Source of the DNA: Stigmatella erecta
Lineage (GTDB): Bacteria; Myxococcota; Myxococcia; Myxococcales; Myxococcaceae
DNA: 64,000 nucleotides
Assembly: GCF_900111745.1 (NCBI RefSeq)
Contig: NZ_FOIJ01000002.1
Location: forward strand, 310,001 to 374,000
Direction of reading: 5' to 3'
In this document: positions 1 through 10,836 of the stretch, in pieces
Numbering within the stretch: the first letter of the stretch is position 1
Layout of the letters: each line of letters begins with the position of its first letter
Translations under genes and position numbers: made by a program
The notes under the pieces: model-generated
What the model saw: only the letters and a program-made list of their open reading frames with translations
What the model was told of the DNA's origin: nothing
The model's database searches: none

Positions 1-35
1 TGGCCCACACGCTCCGGTCGGGAATGCGTCGTCAT
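1..35 (-). CDS. rbfA: Ribosome-binding factor A, 5' end only (cut by window edge)
   Basis: Only the first 11 codons lie in the window. They read MTTHSRPERVG, which fits the usual RbfA opening (a short Thr/Ser stretch, then RPERVG). The ATG at 33-35 overlaps the stop of the upstream DUF503 gene as ATGA, so the two are translationally coupled. RbfA binds the 30S subunit during 16S rRNA 5'-end maturation. The position after infB and the DUF503 gene is the classical rimP-nusA-infB-rbfA order. The identification rests on a very short stretch plus context. Confidence 0.75.
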   Translation of the reverse strand, partial: MTTHSRPERVG

Positions 36-631
36 TTCTTCTCCCAATCCCGGGGGTTGCGCAGGGAGCGCGCGCGTGCCCGGGCTTCGTCCAACGTCCG
101 TGGCGCTCCCGCCGGTGGCGCGGGCTTGCTCGCGCCCTCCCGCCCATCGTGCCGCCGCTCCCAGTCACCCAGGCCTTCCGCCTCGGCCATGGACCGCTCT
201 CCCCGGTTCAAGCTGGCAATCAGCTCGTCCGGGCTCAAGCCCTGCGGCTCTGCTTCTGTTTCCCCGCCGTCCTCTTCCTCATCCGCCCCGGCCCCCCGGG
301 AGGACGGGGGCAAGGCCGCCACCTCGTGCGGATAGAGCTGGGCGCCGAAGGCCATCATCTCCTTCTGCCGGGAGATGAGGGGAGCGACGTACATCTCCTC
401 CACGAAGTGGATGATTTTCTCCATCTGCTCATCCACGTGGCGGCTCTCGTTGCCCACCACCGCCAGCGCGATGGACGCCTTCTGCCAGAGGTCCTGGTCG
501 TCGACCTCGGCGACGGCGACGTTGAACCGGGCCTTCACCCGGTCCGTGACGCGGCGGAGCACCTGGCGCTTGGCCTTGAGGGAGCCACTCTCGGGAATTT
601 GCAGCGTCAGACGCGCGACACACACGAACAT
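32..631 (-). CDS. DUF503 (YlxP-like) family protein with acidic C-terminal extension
   Basis: The first ~95 residues (MFVCVARLTLQIPESGSLKA onward) match the DUF503/YlxP family, small proteins commonly encoded between infB and rbfA; their function is not established, though a link to ribosome maturation is often assumed from position. Family members are usually about 95 residues, while this one has 199. The extra half contains an acidic run (ADEEEDGGETEAE) and an Arg-rich tail. I start at the ATG at 631, which has GGAGGG eight bases upstream and begins the conserved domain; an in-frame start ten codons further up lacks support. The stop overlaps the rbfA start. Confidence 0.85.
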   Translation of the reverse strand: MFVCVARLTLQIPESGSLKAKRQVLRRVTDRVKARFNVAVAEVDDQDLWQKASIALAVVGNESRHVDEQMEKIIHFVEEMYVAPLISRQKEMMAFGAQLYPHEVAALPPSSRGAGADEEEDGGETEAEPQGLSPDELIASLNRGERSMAEAEGLGDWERRHDGREGASKPAPPAGAPRTLDEARARARSLRNPRDWEKK

Positions 632-712
632 GAAAAAACCCTCCGCCCGGCGGCGGCACAAGGCCAGCCGCCGGGGCCACCGGTGGACAGCTCCGAAGGC
701 AACAACGAAGGG

Positions 713-3700
713 TTACGTCAGGCTCTGACGGGTCTCCTCGATCTCGTACGCCTCGATGATGTCGCCGGCCTTGAGATCATTGAAGTTCTCGATGCCGATA
801 CCGCACTCGAAGCCCTGAGCCACTTCCTTGACGTCGTCCTTGAAGCGCCGCAGGGACGCCATCTTCCCGGCGAACAGCTGCTTGTTCTCGCGCATGAGGC
901 GCACGAACGAGCCGCGCTTGATGACGCCGTCGAGCACCGCCGCACCGGCGATGGTGCCCAGCTTCGGCACGTTGAACGTGTTGCGGACCTCGGCGCGGCC
1001 CAGCTTCCGCTCGGTGCGAATGGGCTCCAGGAGCTCTTCCATGGACGAGCGCACCCCGTCGATGAGCTCGTAGATGATGCTGAAGCTGCGCAGCTCCACG
1101 CCCTCGGCCTTGGCGGCGGACTCCGCGCCCGACTCCGGCTTGACGTTGAAGCCGAGCACCACGCCCTTGGAGGCGGCCGCACGCATGACGTCCGACTCGG
1201 TGATGGCGCCCACGCCGGTGTCGATGACCTCCACCTTGACCTTGTGGGTGGTGAGCTTCTGCACCGCCTGCTTCACGGCCTCGGCCGAGCCCTGCACGTC
1301 CGCCTTGATGACGACGCGCAGCTCCTTCGGACCGCCGCCCGCCTTCGTCTTGGCGAAGAGCTGATCCAGCGTCTCGCGGCTGACCTTGCTGAGCTCCGTC
1401 TGGCGCGACTTCATGCCGCGGTGCTCGGCGATCTGCTTGGCCGCCTTCTCGTCCGCCACCACGTTGATGGTGTCGCCGGCGGTGGGAACACCGGACAGAC
1501 CGATGACCTCGGCGCAGTAGCCGGGCAGCACTTCCTTCACCGACTCGCCGCGGCTGTTGTTCATGGCGCGCACGCGGCCGTAGTCCGTGCCGGTGACGAC
1601 GGCATCGCCCAGCCGCAGCGTGCCCTCCTGCACCAGCACCGTGGCCACGGGGCCCCGGCCGCGGTCCAGCTTGGCCTCGATGATGGCGCCCACCGCCGGA
1701 CGGCTGGGGTTGGACGTCAGCTCGAGCACCTCGGCCTGGAGGACGACGTTCTCCAGGAGCAGGTCGATGCCCATCTTCTGCTTGGCGGAGACGGGCACCA
1801 TGATGGTGTCGCCACCCCACTCCTCGGGCACCAGCTCGTGGTTGGCCAGGTCCTTCTTCACGCGGTCCGGGTTGGCGCCCGGCACGTCCATCTTGTTGAG
1901 GGCCACGACGATGGGCACCTCGGCGGCCTTGGCGTGCTTGATGGCCTCGATCGTCTGAGGCATCACGCCGTCATCGGCGGCGACCACCAGGATGACGATG
2001 TCCGTCACGTTGGCGCCGCGGGCGCGCATGGACGTGAAGGCCTCGTGGCCCGGCGTGTCCAGGAAGGTGATGTCGCCCCGGGCCGTGGTGACGCTGTAGG
2101 CACCGATGTGCTGGGTGATGCCGCCGGCCTCACCCGAGGCCACGTTGGCCGCGCGGATGGCGTCCAGGAGGCTCGTCTTGCCGTGGTCGACGTGGCCCAT
2201 GACGGTGACCACCGGCGGGCGGGTGCGCACGTCCTCGGGACGGGCCACCACCTCGGGCAGGTAGTCCTCCACCTCGAAGCCCACCCGGTCCACCTTCCAG
2301 CCGTAGTCGCTGGCGATGATCTCCACGGTGTCCGCGTCGACCATCTGGTTGGCGGTGGCCATCTTCCCCAGACCCATCAGCTTCTTGATGATGTCCGAGC
2401 TGCGCACACCCATGCGCTGGCCCAGGTCGGACACGCTGATGCCCTCCTGGAGCTTGATGACCTTCTTGTCCTCGGCCATCTGGGTGATCTGCGTCTTGGC
2501 GCCCTTCTTCGTGGGCTTCTTCTTCTTGCCACGCAGCGGGATGTTGACGCGGCCCCAGGCCAGGTCCGTCAGCTCCTGCTTGGAGATGGACGTGTCGTTC
2601 GGACCGCCCCTCTTGCGCGGCGTCTTGTCCTTGTTCTTCGAGACGTCGACGAGCTCACGGCCGCGGCCCGCATGGTCCGGGACGACCTTGAACTCACGCA
2701 CCTCGCCGATGGCCTTCTTGCCGGGCGCCATCGGGTACTGCTTGGCCGAGGACGTGGTCGGCGTGACGCGGCGCACCTGGATGAGCGGGCGCGAGATGAC
2801 GACGGCCTGGGTGGCCGTGGGGCGCAGCGCGCGGGCGTCCGGCGCGGTGGGCGCGTGCGGGATGCCGCCCACCATGGTGACGTTCTGGGGCTGGCCCGAG
2901 GCCTGCGCGCCCGGAGCCGAGGGCGAACCCGGCGCCGTGGAGACCGTGGGACGCACCGGCCCCTGGCTGCCAGGCCGGTTGCTGGTGTACGGCGGTCCTC
3001 CCGGACGCTGCCCCGGTCCTCCTGGACGTCCGCCGTGCGGAGGTCCTCCCGGACGGCCTCCCGGTCCCGTGGGACGGCCGCCTTGATGGCCGCCAGGGCG
3101 GCCCGGCATACCACCCGGGGGAGGACGGGAAATCACAGTCGCCTGCGTGCCGGGCGTCCGGACGGAGGGCGCTACTGGATTGCGAGGAGGAGGGTTTGAA
3201 GGCAAGTGGGTCCTTTCCTGAACAGGGGAGCGAGGCTGGGCCGCCATGGGCGGCTGCACGGGGGCCGGAGGCGCCGCAGGCGGGGCCACGGGCGCGGCGG
3301 CCCTGGGAGCCTCGGCCGCAGGCTCTGGCGGGGTCACGGGCGCGGAGGCCTTCGGGGCCTCGGCGGCAGGCTCTGGCGGGGCCACGGGCGCGGCGGCCTT
3401 CGGGGCCTCGGCGGCAGGCTCCGGAGGGGTCACGGGTGCGGCGGCCCTGGGAGCCTCGGCGGCAGGCTCCGGCGGGGCCACGGGCGCGGCGGCCCTGGGA
3501 GCCTCGGTCACGGGCTCCGGCGGCGCGGCGGGTGCCGTGTCGGCCACAGGCTCCGGGGCCTCGGTGCTCGGGGCCTCGTAGGCAGGCTCGGGGGGCAGCG
3601 CGGCAGCCTCGGAGGAGGCCTGCTGCGGCTCCTGGGAGGCGTCGTAGGCGCCCGAGCCCGTGGGGGGGCCGACCTTGCGGCGCACCACGAAGCCCTTGGC

Positions 3701-3907
3701 CGTGACGGGCGCGGCGGCCTGCTTCGGCTTGCGCTTGTCCAGGATCTTCTGGACCGCAGCTGTCGCCTGATCGTCATCGAGAGAGGACGAGTGGCTCTTG
3801 ACGTCGTACCCAAGCCCCGCCAGCTCGGTGACGACCTCTTTGTTGTCGAGCTCAATGCCGTGGCCCTTGAGCTCTTTCGCGATTTCGTGAACGCGCTTCT
3901 TCGACAT
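713..3907 (-). CDS. infB: Translation initiation factor IF-2
   Basis: GTPase that brings fMet-tRNA to the 30S subunit and promotes subunit joining. The 1064-residue protein starts with an IF2 N-terminal helical domain (1-60), then a long Pro/Ala/Glu linker (about 100-220) with 16-residue repeats and a Gly/Pro/Arg-rich stretch (about 240-330). A second IF2 N-domain follows, then the G domain with P-loop GHVDHGKT near residue 568, DTPGHEAF (switch II) and NKMD. The beta-barrel, domain III and fMet-tRNA-binding C2 domain follow. It is longer than E. coli IF-2 (890 residues), the difference lying in the linker. It sits between ylxR and the DUF503 gene in the ribosome/transcription operon. Confidence 0.98.
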   Translation of the reverse strand: MSKKRVHEIAKELKGHGIELDNKEVVTELAGLGYDVKSHSSSLDDDQATAAVQKILDKRKPKQAAAPVTAKGFVVRRKVGPPTGSGAYDASQEPQQASSEAAALPPEPAYEAPSTEAPEPVADTAPAAPPEPVTEAPRAAAPVAPPEPAAEAPRAAAPVTPPEPAAEAPKAAAPVAPPEPAAEAPKASAPVTPPEPAAEAPRAAAPVAPPAAPPAPVQPPMAAQPRSPVQERTHLPSNPPPRNPVAPSVRTPGTQATVISRPPPGGMPGRPGGHQGGRPTGPGGRPGGPPHGGRPGGPGQRPGGPPYTSNRPGSQGPVRPTVSTAPGSPSAPGAQASGQPQNVTMVGGIPHAPTAPDARALRPTATQAVVISRPLIQVRRVTPTTSSAKQYPMAPGKKAIGEVREFKVVPDHAGRGRELVDVSKNKDKTPRKRGGPNDTSISKQELTDLAWGRVNIPLRGKKKKPTKKGAKTQITQMAEDKKVIKLQEGISVSDLGQRMGVRSSDIIKKLMGLGKMATANQMVDADTVEIIASDYGWKVDRVGFEVEDYLPEVVARPEDVRTRPPVVTVMGHVDHGKTSLLDAIRAANVASGEAGGITQHIGAYSVTTARGDITFLDTPGHEAFTSMRARGANVTDIVILVVAADDGVMPQTIEAIKHAKAAEVPIVVALNKMDVPGANPDRVKKDLANHELVPEEWGGDTIMVPVSAKQKMGIDLLLENVVLQAEVLELTSNPSRPAVGAIIEAKLDRGRGPVATVLVQEGTLRLGDAVVTGTDYGRVRAMNNSRGESVKEVLPGYCAEVIGLSGVPTAGDTINVVADEKAAKQIAEHRGMKSRQTELSKVSRETLDQLFAKTKAGGGPKELRVVIKADVQGSAEAVKQAVQKLTTHKVKVEVIDTGVGAITESDVMRAAASKGVVLGFNVKPESGAESAAKAEGVELRSFSIIYELIDGVRSSMEELLEPIRTERKLGRAEVRNTFNVPKLGTIAGAAVLDGVIKRGSFVRLMRENKQLFAGKMASLRRFKDDVKEVAQGFECGIGIENFNDLKAGDIIEAYEIEETRQSLT
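3283..3526 (-). repeat. 48-bp tandem repeat inside infB (Pro-Ala-Glu linker)
   Basis: About five copies of a 16-residue unit of the form [16 protein letters not shown] occupy IF-2 residues 128-208. The nucleotide copies are nearly identical, which implies recent unit duplication and likely length variation between strains. The unit lies in the linker before the catalytic core, so copy number should not disturb the GTPase. Confidence 0.85.
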
Positions 3908-4006
3908 ACGTTGCTTGGCCTTCTGCTCCGCCGACTCCGGGGCGCAGCACCCTAATCCGAAAATGTGTGCGAGTGGTCTTTAACACCCACTCCCCCACCC
4001 CACCCC

Positions 4007-4318
4007 TCAAGGCCCCGGAACAAGCTCCCACGCCTGCCCGAGCTTCGACGGGTCAACCTTGCCCGCCTTCCCACGAAAAGCACGCCCGAAGGCCTTTCGT
4101 TTGAGCGCTGCCGTTAGACATCCGGCACCGCAGAGGTAGGAGCCCCGGCCGGGCAACCGCCTCTCCTTGTCCACCACCACCTCGCCCGCTGGGTCCAAGG
4201 CGACCCGGGTCAACTCGGCCTGGGCCTTTCGACTCCCACAGCCAATACAACTGCGGATGGGCCCCTCAAAAAGCGAGCCCTGCGGAGGGCCGGAACGGGA
4301 CTTCGAGCGCGTTCCCAT
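4007..4318 (-). CDS. ylxR: YlxR family RNA-binding protein (DUF448)
   Basis: 103-residue protein with the YlxR core: RSCIGCGSRK near the N-terminus, followed by LTRVALDPAGEVVVD and GRGSYLC. The family folds as a small RNA-binding domain and is nearly always encoded between nusA and infB, as here. In Bacillus it has been linked to RNase P and nucleoid-associated regulation. It follows nusA by 16 bases and precedes infB by 99 bases. The N-terminal tail and the C-terminal Arg/Lys-rich helix are typical. Confidence 0.93.
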   Translation of the reverse strand: MGTRSKSRSGPPQGSLFEGPIRSCIGCGSRKAQAELTRVALDPAGEVVVDKERRLPGRGSYLCGAGCLTAALKRKAFGRAFRGKAGKVDPSKLGQAWELVPGP

Positions 4319-4334
4319 GGTCCGGCCCGGGAGT

Positions 4335-6032
<1,698 letters not shown>

Positions 6033-6092
6033 GATTCTCTCCTAAATGTTCCACGGGCCCGCCGAAACGGGCGCGCCCTGTATGTGGGACGG

Positions 6093-6578
6093 CTAGAACT
6101 CGAACTCCAGGTTCGCCTTGGCAATGTCCGTGAAGGGGATGCGGAAAGCGCCCGCCCCCTCCACCTCGACCGCGATGTGCTCCCCCGTCACCTCGGTGAG
6201 GGTGCCAGAGAAGTTCTTGCGGGGCGGGTCACCGATGGGGCCAAAGGTCTTCACCTTCACCTTCTGCCCCTTCACCCGCTCGTAGTGCGACGGCTTCTTC
6301 AGCGGCCGGTTCACCCCGGGGCTGGAGACTTCCAGGCTGTACTCGTTGGGGACCAGATCCTCGACGTCCAGCGCCGGATCCACCGCGCGGGACACCTGGC
6401 TGCACTCGTCCAGCCCCACCCGGCCGCCCGGCTTGTCGATGAACAGGCGAAGCACCCACCCCTCACGCTCACGGACGAACTCGAGATCCACCAGTTCGAG
6501 CCCCTCGCCCGCAACGATGGGCTCCAGCAGGCTCATCGCCCGGGCCTCCACCGTCTGCTTGAAGTTGCTTTCCGCCAT
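6093..6578 (-). CDS. rimP: Ribosome maturation factor RimP
   Basis: 161 residues, normal for RimP, which assists 30S subunit assembly. The N-terminal domain shows the family pattern GLELVDLEFVREREGWVLRL followed by IDKPGGRVGLDECSQVSRAVD, and the C-terminal Sm-like barrel has SLEVSSPGVNRPLKKP. It is the first gene of the operon running left through nusA and infB. The promoter should lie in the 214-base divergent gap up to 6793, where I could not place it with confidence. Confidence 0.96.
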   Translation of the reverse strand: MAESNFKQTVEARAMSLLEPIVAGEGLELVDLEFVREREGWVLRLFIDKPGGRVGLDECSQVSRAVDPALDVEDLVPNEYSLEVSSPGVNRPLKKPSHYERVKGQKVKVKTFGPIGDPPRKNFSGTLTEVTGEHIAVEVEGAGAFRIPFTDIAKANLEFEF

Positions 6579-6757
6579 ACGCGTCCGGTCTACCTGGCTC
6601 CAAAAAAAGAAAAGCGGGCACGGCGGCCCACTTTTCGAAAAACGGCCATCGAAAAATGTCGGGCGGGTCCCCTACCACACGGCCTGACGGAGTGTAAAGG
6701 ATGACGCGCCCACGTGCCGGGGAGAACAGAGCACTCAAGGACAATGATTCCCAAGGG

Positions 6758-6786
6758 TTCCATGCCTACCGGACACCTTCTATAAG
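6758..6786 (+). promoter_or_regulatory. Possible sigma70-type promoter for the amidase gene
   Basis: A TATAAG hexamer at 6781-6786 is preceded at 17-base spacing by TTCCAT at 6758-6763. The -10 ends only six bases before the ATG at 6793, so transcription from it would give a leaderless or nearly leaderless mRNA; no Shine-Dalgarno sequence is seen. A similar TATAAG lies ahead of the cystathionine synthase gene at 33589. The -35 is weak, so this is an inference from spacing. Confidence 0.35.
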
Positions 6787-6792
6787 GCCCCC

Positions 6793-7599
6793 ATGCACCT
6801 CATCGCCGCCGCTCAAATGGTGTCGACCGCAGACAAGGCCCACAACCTGGAGGTGGCCACCCGGCTCGTCCGGCAGGCCGCCAAGCTGGGCGCCCGCCTG
6901 GTCGGGCTGCCGGAGAACTTCAGCTGGATGGGCTCCGAGTCCGAGCGCGCCTCGGCCGCAGAGTCCCTGGAGGGCCCCACCCTCGCGCGCATGGCGGAGC
7001 TGGCGCGGGAGCTGCGCATCACCGTGCTCTCGGGCTCCCTCCTGGAGACCGGGGCCCCCGGGGGGCGCCTGTACAACACCAGCGTCCTCTTCGGCCCCCA
7101 GGGCGAGCGGCTCGCCGTCTACCGCAAGATGCACCTGTTCGACGTCGAGGTGGGAGATGGGGCCACCTACCACGAGTCCGCCGCGGTGGCCCCGGGCACG
7201 GAGGTGGTCGCGGCAACCACCGAGGTGGGCCGGCTGGGGCTCTCGGTCTGCTACGACTTGCGCTTCCCGGAGCTCTACCGGCGCCTGTCCCGGGAGGGGG
7301 CCACGCTCTTGGCCGTCCCCGCCGCCTTCACGCTGATGACCGGCAAGGACCACTGGGAGGTGCTGCTCCGGGCCCGCGCCATCGAAAACCAGTGCTACGT
7401 GCTCGCCCCCGCCCAAGGTGGGCGCCACTCCGACAAGCGCATCACCTATGGCCATGCCATGGTGGTGGACCCCTGGGGGCTGGTGACGGCCCGTGCCTCG
7501 GAGGGCGAAGGGCTGGCCCTGGCCCCGGTGGATGCCGAGTTGCAGCAGCGCATCCGCCGCAACCTCCCCTGCCTCGAACACCGCCGCCTGCTGGACTAG
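6793..7599 (+). CDS. Carbon-nitrogen hydrolase (Nit/omega-amidase family)
   Basis: 268-residue nitrilase-superfamily amidase. The catalytic triad is visible: Glu41 (GLPENFSW), Lys112 (YRKMHLFD) and Cys153 (SVCYDLRFPELYRRL). The C-D-L-R-F-P-E-L-Y-R context and the length fit the Nit1/YafV branch, which includes deaminated-glutathione amidase and omega-amidase; these hydrolyse alpha-ketoamide by-products of transaminases, a metabolite-repair role. The exact substrate cannot be told from sequence. It is cytoplasmic, transcribed away from rimP, and 68 bases ahead of the FecR lipoprotein gene. Confidence 0.9.
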   Translation: MHLIAAAQMVSTADKAHNLEVATRLVRQAAKLGARLVGLPENFSWMGSESERASAAESLEGPTLARMAELARELRITVLSGSLLETGAPGGRLYNTSVLFGPQGERLAVYRKMHLFDVEVGDGATYHESAAVAPGTEVVAATTEVGRLGLSVCYDLRFPELYRRLSREGATLLAVPAAFTLMTGKDHWEVLLRARAIENQCYVLAPAQGGRHSDKRITYGHAMVVDPWGLVTARASEGEGLALAPVDAELQQRIRRNLPCLEHRRLLD

Positions 7600-7667
7600 C
7601 AAGGGCCTCCCCCCGGCACGTGCGAGCGGGGATGAACCCCGGCTAGACTCCGGACCCGGAACCGCTC

Positions 7668-8141
7668 GTGAACGGACGCTGGACCTACATGCTCATGGCC
7701 CTTGCGCTCTCGGCCCTCCCCGCCGGCTGTAGCCCCGACGGGAAGCCGCAGGCGTCATCTCCCCCTGCTCCCCCCCTCCGGCCCCCCACGCCGCATGCGC
7801 ACCTCAAGGAGGTGAAGGGGGACGTGAAGCTCAAGCGCGCCTCGGGCGACGAGTGGCTGGCCGCGCGCGAGGGGCTGCCCCTCTTCGAGAACGACAAGGT
7901 GAGCACCGCCGGCGGCGCCAGCGCGCGCATCGTGTTCACCCACGGCGGCTCAGTGAACCTGGCGGAGGATGCGCTCATCGGCATCGCCGAGACGCGGCCG
8001 AGGCCCGGGCAGGGGCGCACCGACGTCACGGTGCTCAAGGGCAAGGTGGATGCCACCCTGGAGGCCCCCGCCACCCAGACGCTCTCCGTCTCCACGCCTT
8101 CGGCCACCATCCAGGCCGGCCGGGAGATCGTCTTCCAATGA
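7668..8141 (+). CDS. FecR-domain lipoprotein
   Basis: 157 residues. A GTG start gives a short hydrophobic signal ending PAGC, with the likely lipidated Cys at 21, followed by a Pro-rich spacer. Residues about 44-150 read as a FecR fold: KGDVKLKRASGDEWL, FENDKVSTAGGASARIVF, GSVNLAEDALIGI, VTVLKGKVDATLEAP and SVSTPSATIQAGREIVF. FecR domains in myxobacteria usually sit in the envelope without an iron-sigma system, and no sigma factor is nearby. The stop overlaps the next start as ATGA, so it is coupled to the LysM-like gene. An internal ATG at 7689 is a weaker start because it would lose the basic N-region. Confidence 0.82.
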   Translation: MNGRWTYMLMALALSALPAGCSPDGKPQASSPPAPPLRPPTPHAHLKEVKGDVKLKRASGDEWLAAREGLPLFENDKVSTAGGASARIVFTHGGSVNLAEDALIGIAETRPRPGQGRTDVTVLKGKVDATLEAPATQTLSVSTPSATIQAGREIVFQ

Positions 8142-9040
8142 AAACCGCACTCCTGCTCCTGGCCTCGCTCTGTGCCACCCCCTCGGGGACCGAGGTGGTG
8201 GTGGGCGAGCGCGAATCGCTGGCCCAGCTCGCCGAACGGCTGCTGGGAGATCCCCTGGGCGCCAGCGAGCTGAAGGCCCTCAACGGGCTCACCTCCGATG
8301 CCGTCCCGGCGGGCACCGTGCTCAAGCTGCCGCCCGAGGCCGACCGCGCCAAGGCGCTCGGGGCGCTCACGGCCGCGCGCCAGGCCATGGCCCAGGCGGG
8401 CACCGAGGCCGCGAAGCACGAGGAGGCCGCCACGCGGCTCCGGGAGGCCGAGGCCCACTTCCAGACCGCCCAGTACCAGTCCGCGGCCCACGCGGCCGAT
8501 GGGGCCTGGCGGCTGCTGACCCCGGCCCTGGCGGGCCGCTCGTCCTTTCAGGTGTCGGTGGATGCGGAGGGCGCCACCACCGTGGCCGTCCAGACCGGTC
8601 CCGCCGTGCGAGTCACGGCCGAGAACGTCACCCAGCCGGTACACGCCGGCGAGGAGGTGCGCGTGGAGAAGGGCCAGCCCCCGCCCGCGCCCCGGCGCCC
8701 GCTGGCGGCCCCCGCGCTGCGCAAGCCCGACGCGAACGCCCGGCTCAAGCTCGTGCCCGTGCGCGGAAAGCTTGGCCCGGTGACACTCTCGTGGACCGCC
8801 GTGCAGGGTGCCACCGGCTATGAGGTGGACGTACTCTCGGCACAGGGGACGCCTGTCCACCACGGCGCGGTCGCGCCGGCACAGTTGCAGCTGGAGTTGC
8901 CGCCGCTGCCGGCGGGCCGTTACCGGTGGAGTGTCAGGGCGCTGAGCGAAGGCCAGAAGCCGGCCCCCGCTGCCGAGCGCCTGTTCGAGCTGGTGGAAGA
9001 TGCGGTGAAGCTCCAGGTCGGAAGTCCTGCCTGGAAGTAG
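8138..9040 (+). CDS. Secreted LysM-like envelope protein
   Basis: 300 residues with a short signal peptide (MKTALLLLASLCATPSG). Residues about 18-65 resemble a LysM module (VVGERESLAQLAERLLGDPL, then LKALNGL and AVPAGTVLKLPP), which would bind peptidoglycan. An Ala-rich helical segment (70-125) follows. The C-terminal 90 residues (TLSWTAVQGATGYEVDVL, LPAGRYRWSVRAL) look like the Fn3-like fold found at the end of many FecR proteins. Its ATG overlaps the stop of the FecR lipoprotein, so the two probably form one surface complex split over two genes. The HD-GYP receptor gene starts 20 bases downstream. Confidence 0.7.
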   Translation: MKTALLLLASLCATPSGTEVVVGERESLAQLAERLLGDPLGASELKALNGLTSDAVPAGTVLKLPPEADRAKALGALTAARQAMAQAGTEAAKHEEAATRLREAEAHFQTAQYQSAAHAADGAWRLLTPALAGRSSFQVSVDAEGATTVAVQTGPAVRVTAENVTQPVHAGEEVRVEKGQPPPAPRRPLAAPALRKPDANARLKLVPVRGKLGPVTLSWTAVQGATGYEVDVLSAQGTPVHHGAVAPAQLQLELPPLPAGRYRWSVRALSEGQKPAPAAERLFELVEDAVKLQVGSPAWK

Positions 9041-9060
9041 TCCCAAGGGGTTGACACCAC

Positions 9061-10758
9061 GTGCGCCTGTTCAAAGCCATCCTCCTTTTGATGCTGGTGG
9101 CCAGCATCATCCCCACGGTGATGGTGGGCTGGCTGTCCGTGTCCCACACCCGGGAGCTGCTCGTGCGCGATGCGCAGGAGCTGGCTCAAGAGCGGGTCAA
9201 GCAGCTGCGGCTGAAGCTGGAAGATGTCCTGTCCGGCCCGGTGCAAGCCGTGGTGGACCTGACAAACACCCCCTTCTTCGCGAAGTCTCCCGCCGAGCAG
9301 CAGGCGCTCATCGCCTCGGTGCTCACCCAGCGCCGCGACGTGCTGGCCATCACCGCCTTCTCGGCGCAGAAGGAGCGGCTGCCCGGGCTGCAGGCCTTCG
9401 CCGTCCATGAGCTGCCGCCCAGCGCGGTGGGCGAGCACGAGGCGCGCGCGCGCGCCCTGCTGGAGGGGCTCAACGGCCTGCGCTACGGCGAGGTGGCCCC
9501 TCAGGCCCAGGGCGCCCCGGTGATGACGCTGGCCCTCTCCGTGGGGGAGCCCGTGAAGGGCTACATCGCCGCGGATGTGTCCCTCGCGGGGCTCCAGGAG
9601 ATGCTCCAGCAGGAGCGCGTGGGCTCCAACGGCTTCTTCTATGTCGCCGACCGCCACGGCCGCGTCGTCGCGGGGGGCGCGGGGCTGAGCCCCGGCACGG
9701 ACGTGTCCCAGCGCGGCCCGGTGAGCCACCTGCTGGAGCAGGTGGCCCACTCGCCGGACGCCGAGCACTTCCACGTGGGCAACTTCGGCCAGGGCACGGA
9801 CGCCACGGTCTCCGCCTACAACCTGGTGCAGGACCTGGGCTGGACCATCTTCTCCGAGCAGCCCGTGGTGCAGGCCTACCGCCAGGTGCAGGTGATGGAG
9901 GACCGCATCCTGCTGGGGCTGGGCGGCGCCATCCTGGTGGCGGTGGCGCTGGCGTACACCTTCTCGCGCAACCTCACCCGGCCGCTGAAGAACTTCACCG
10001 CCAAGGCGCTGGAGCTGGCCAACGGCAACTTCGGCGCCGAGGTGAGCCTGCCCCAGAAGAACGAGCTGGGGGAGCTGGCGCAGACCTTCAACTACATGAG
10101 CAAGCAGCTCATGGCCTATGACATGGAGAACCGCCGCCTCTACGAGAGCCTGGAGCAGGGCTATCTGGAGACCATCGTCGCGCTGGCCAACTCCATCGAC
10201 TCCAAGGACGCGTACACCCGCGGCCACAGCCAGCGCGTGGGCGACGTGGCGGTGGAGATCGGCAAGGAGCTGAGCCTGCCCGAGCGCCAGCTCAAGCAGC
10301 TGCAGTACGGCGGCATCCTCCACGACATCGGCAAGATTGGCATCGCCGAGTCCATCCTCTGCAAGCAGTCGCGGCTGACCGACGCGGAGATGGAGATCAT
10401 GCGCGAGCACCCGGGCATCGGCGACTCCATCATCGGCGCGGTGAGCTTCCTCACCGGGGTGCGCGCCTGCGTGCGCAACCACCACGAGCGCTGGGACGGC
10501 ACCGGCTACCCGGACAAGCTCAAGGGCGAGGACATCCCCATGCTGGCGCGCATCGTCGCGTGCGCGGACACCTTCGATGCCTGCACCTCCACGCGGCCCT
10601 ACCAGAAGGCCATGCCGCTGGAGCAGGCGGTGCAGATCCTCGACAAGCTCAGCGGGGCCCAGTTGGATCCCGCCGTGGTGGAGGCCCTGCGCCGGGTGCT
10701 GCAGAAGAAGGGCGTCCGCCTGGAGGGGCACCGCCAGCCGGTGAAGCTCGCCTCCTGA
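9061..10758 (+). CDS. Membrane HD-GYP phosphodiesterase with Cache sensor and HAMP
   Basis: 565 residues. One TM helix (about 7-25), a periplasmic double-Cache-like sensor (30-280), a second TM (about 282-300), HAMP (about 303-360) and a C-terminal HD-GYP domain. The catalytic signatures are intact: HSQRVGD with His389, HDIGK at 421-425, HHERWDGTGYP with GYP at 482-484, and ACADTFDA. Such enzymes linearise cyclic di-GMP, so this is probably a ligand-sensing receptor that lowers it. The start is GTG, with AAGGGG about 14 bases upstream. Close spacing to the FecR and LysM-like genes suggests that those envelope proteins may feed it a signal. Confidence 0.9.
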   Translation: MRLFKAILLLMLVASIIPTVMVGWLSVSHTRELLVRDAQELAQERVKQLRLKLEDVLSGPVQAVVDLTNTPFFAKSPAEQQALIASVLTQRRDVLAITAFSAQKERLPGLQAFAVHELPPSAVGEHEARARALLEGLNGLRYGEVAPQAQGAPVMTLALSVGEPVKGYIAADVSLAGLQEMLQQERVGSNGFFYVADRHGRVVAGGAGLSPGTDVSQRGPVSHLLEQVAHSPDAEHFHVGNFGQGTDATVSAYNLVQDLGWTIFSEQPVVQAYRQVQVMEDRILLGLGGAILVAVALAYTFSRNLTRPLKNFTAKALELANGNFGAEVSLPQKNELGELAQTFNYMSKQLMAYDMENRRLYESLEQGYLETIVALANSIDSKDAYTRGHSQRVGDVAVEIGKELSLPERQLKQLQYGGILHDIGKIGIAESILCKQSRLTDAEMEIMREHPGIGDSIIGAVSFLTGVRACVRNHHERWDGTGYPDKLKGEDIPMLARIVACADTFDACTSTRPYQKAMPLEQAVQILDKLSGAQLDPAVVEALRRVLQKKGVRLEGHRQPVKLAS

Positions 10759-10836
10759 GCGGCGTGCGTGCTCCCGCCCCGTGCCCGGGGGTGGTAAGCA
10801 CCCCTCAACGCCATTGTGGCGCGGAAAGGTGAACCG

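Noticed and set aside
149-3199. 1016-codon plus-strand open frame opposite infB
   Set aside because: It is the shadow of a high-GC gene: composition is His/Gly/Arg-rich with no motif, and infB is unmistakable on the other strand.
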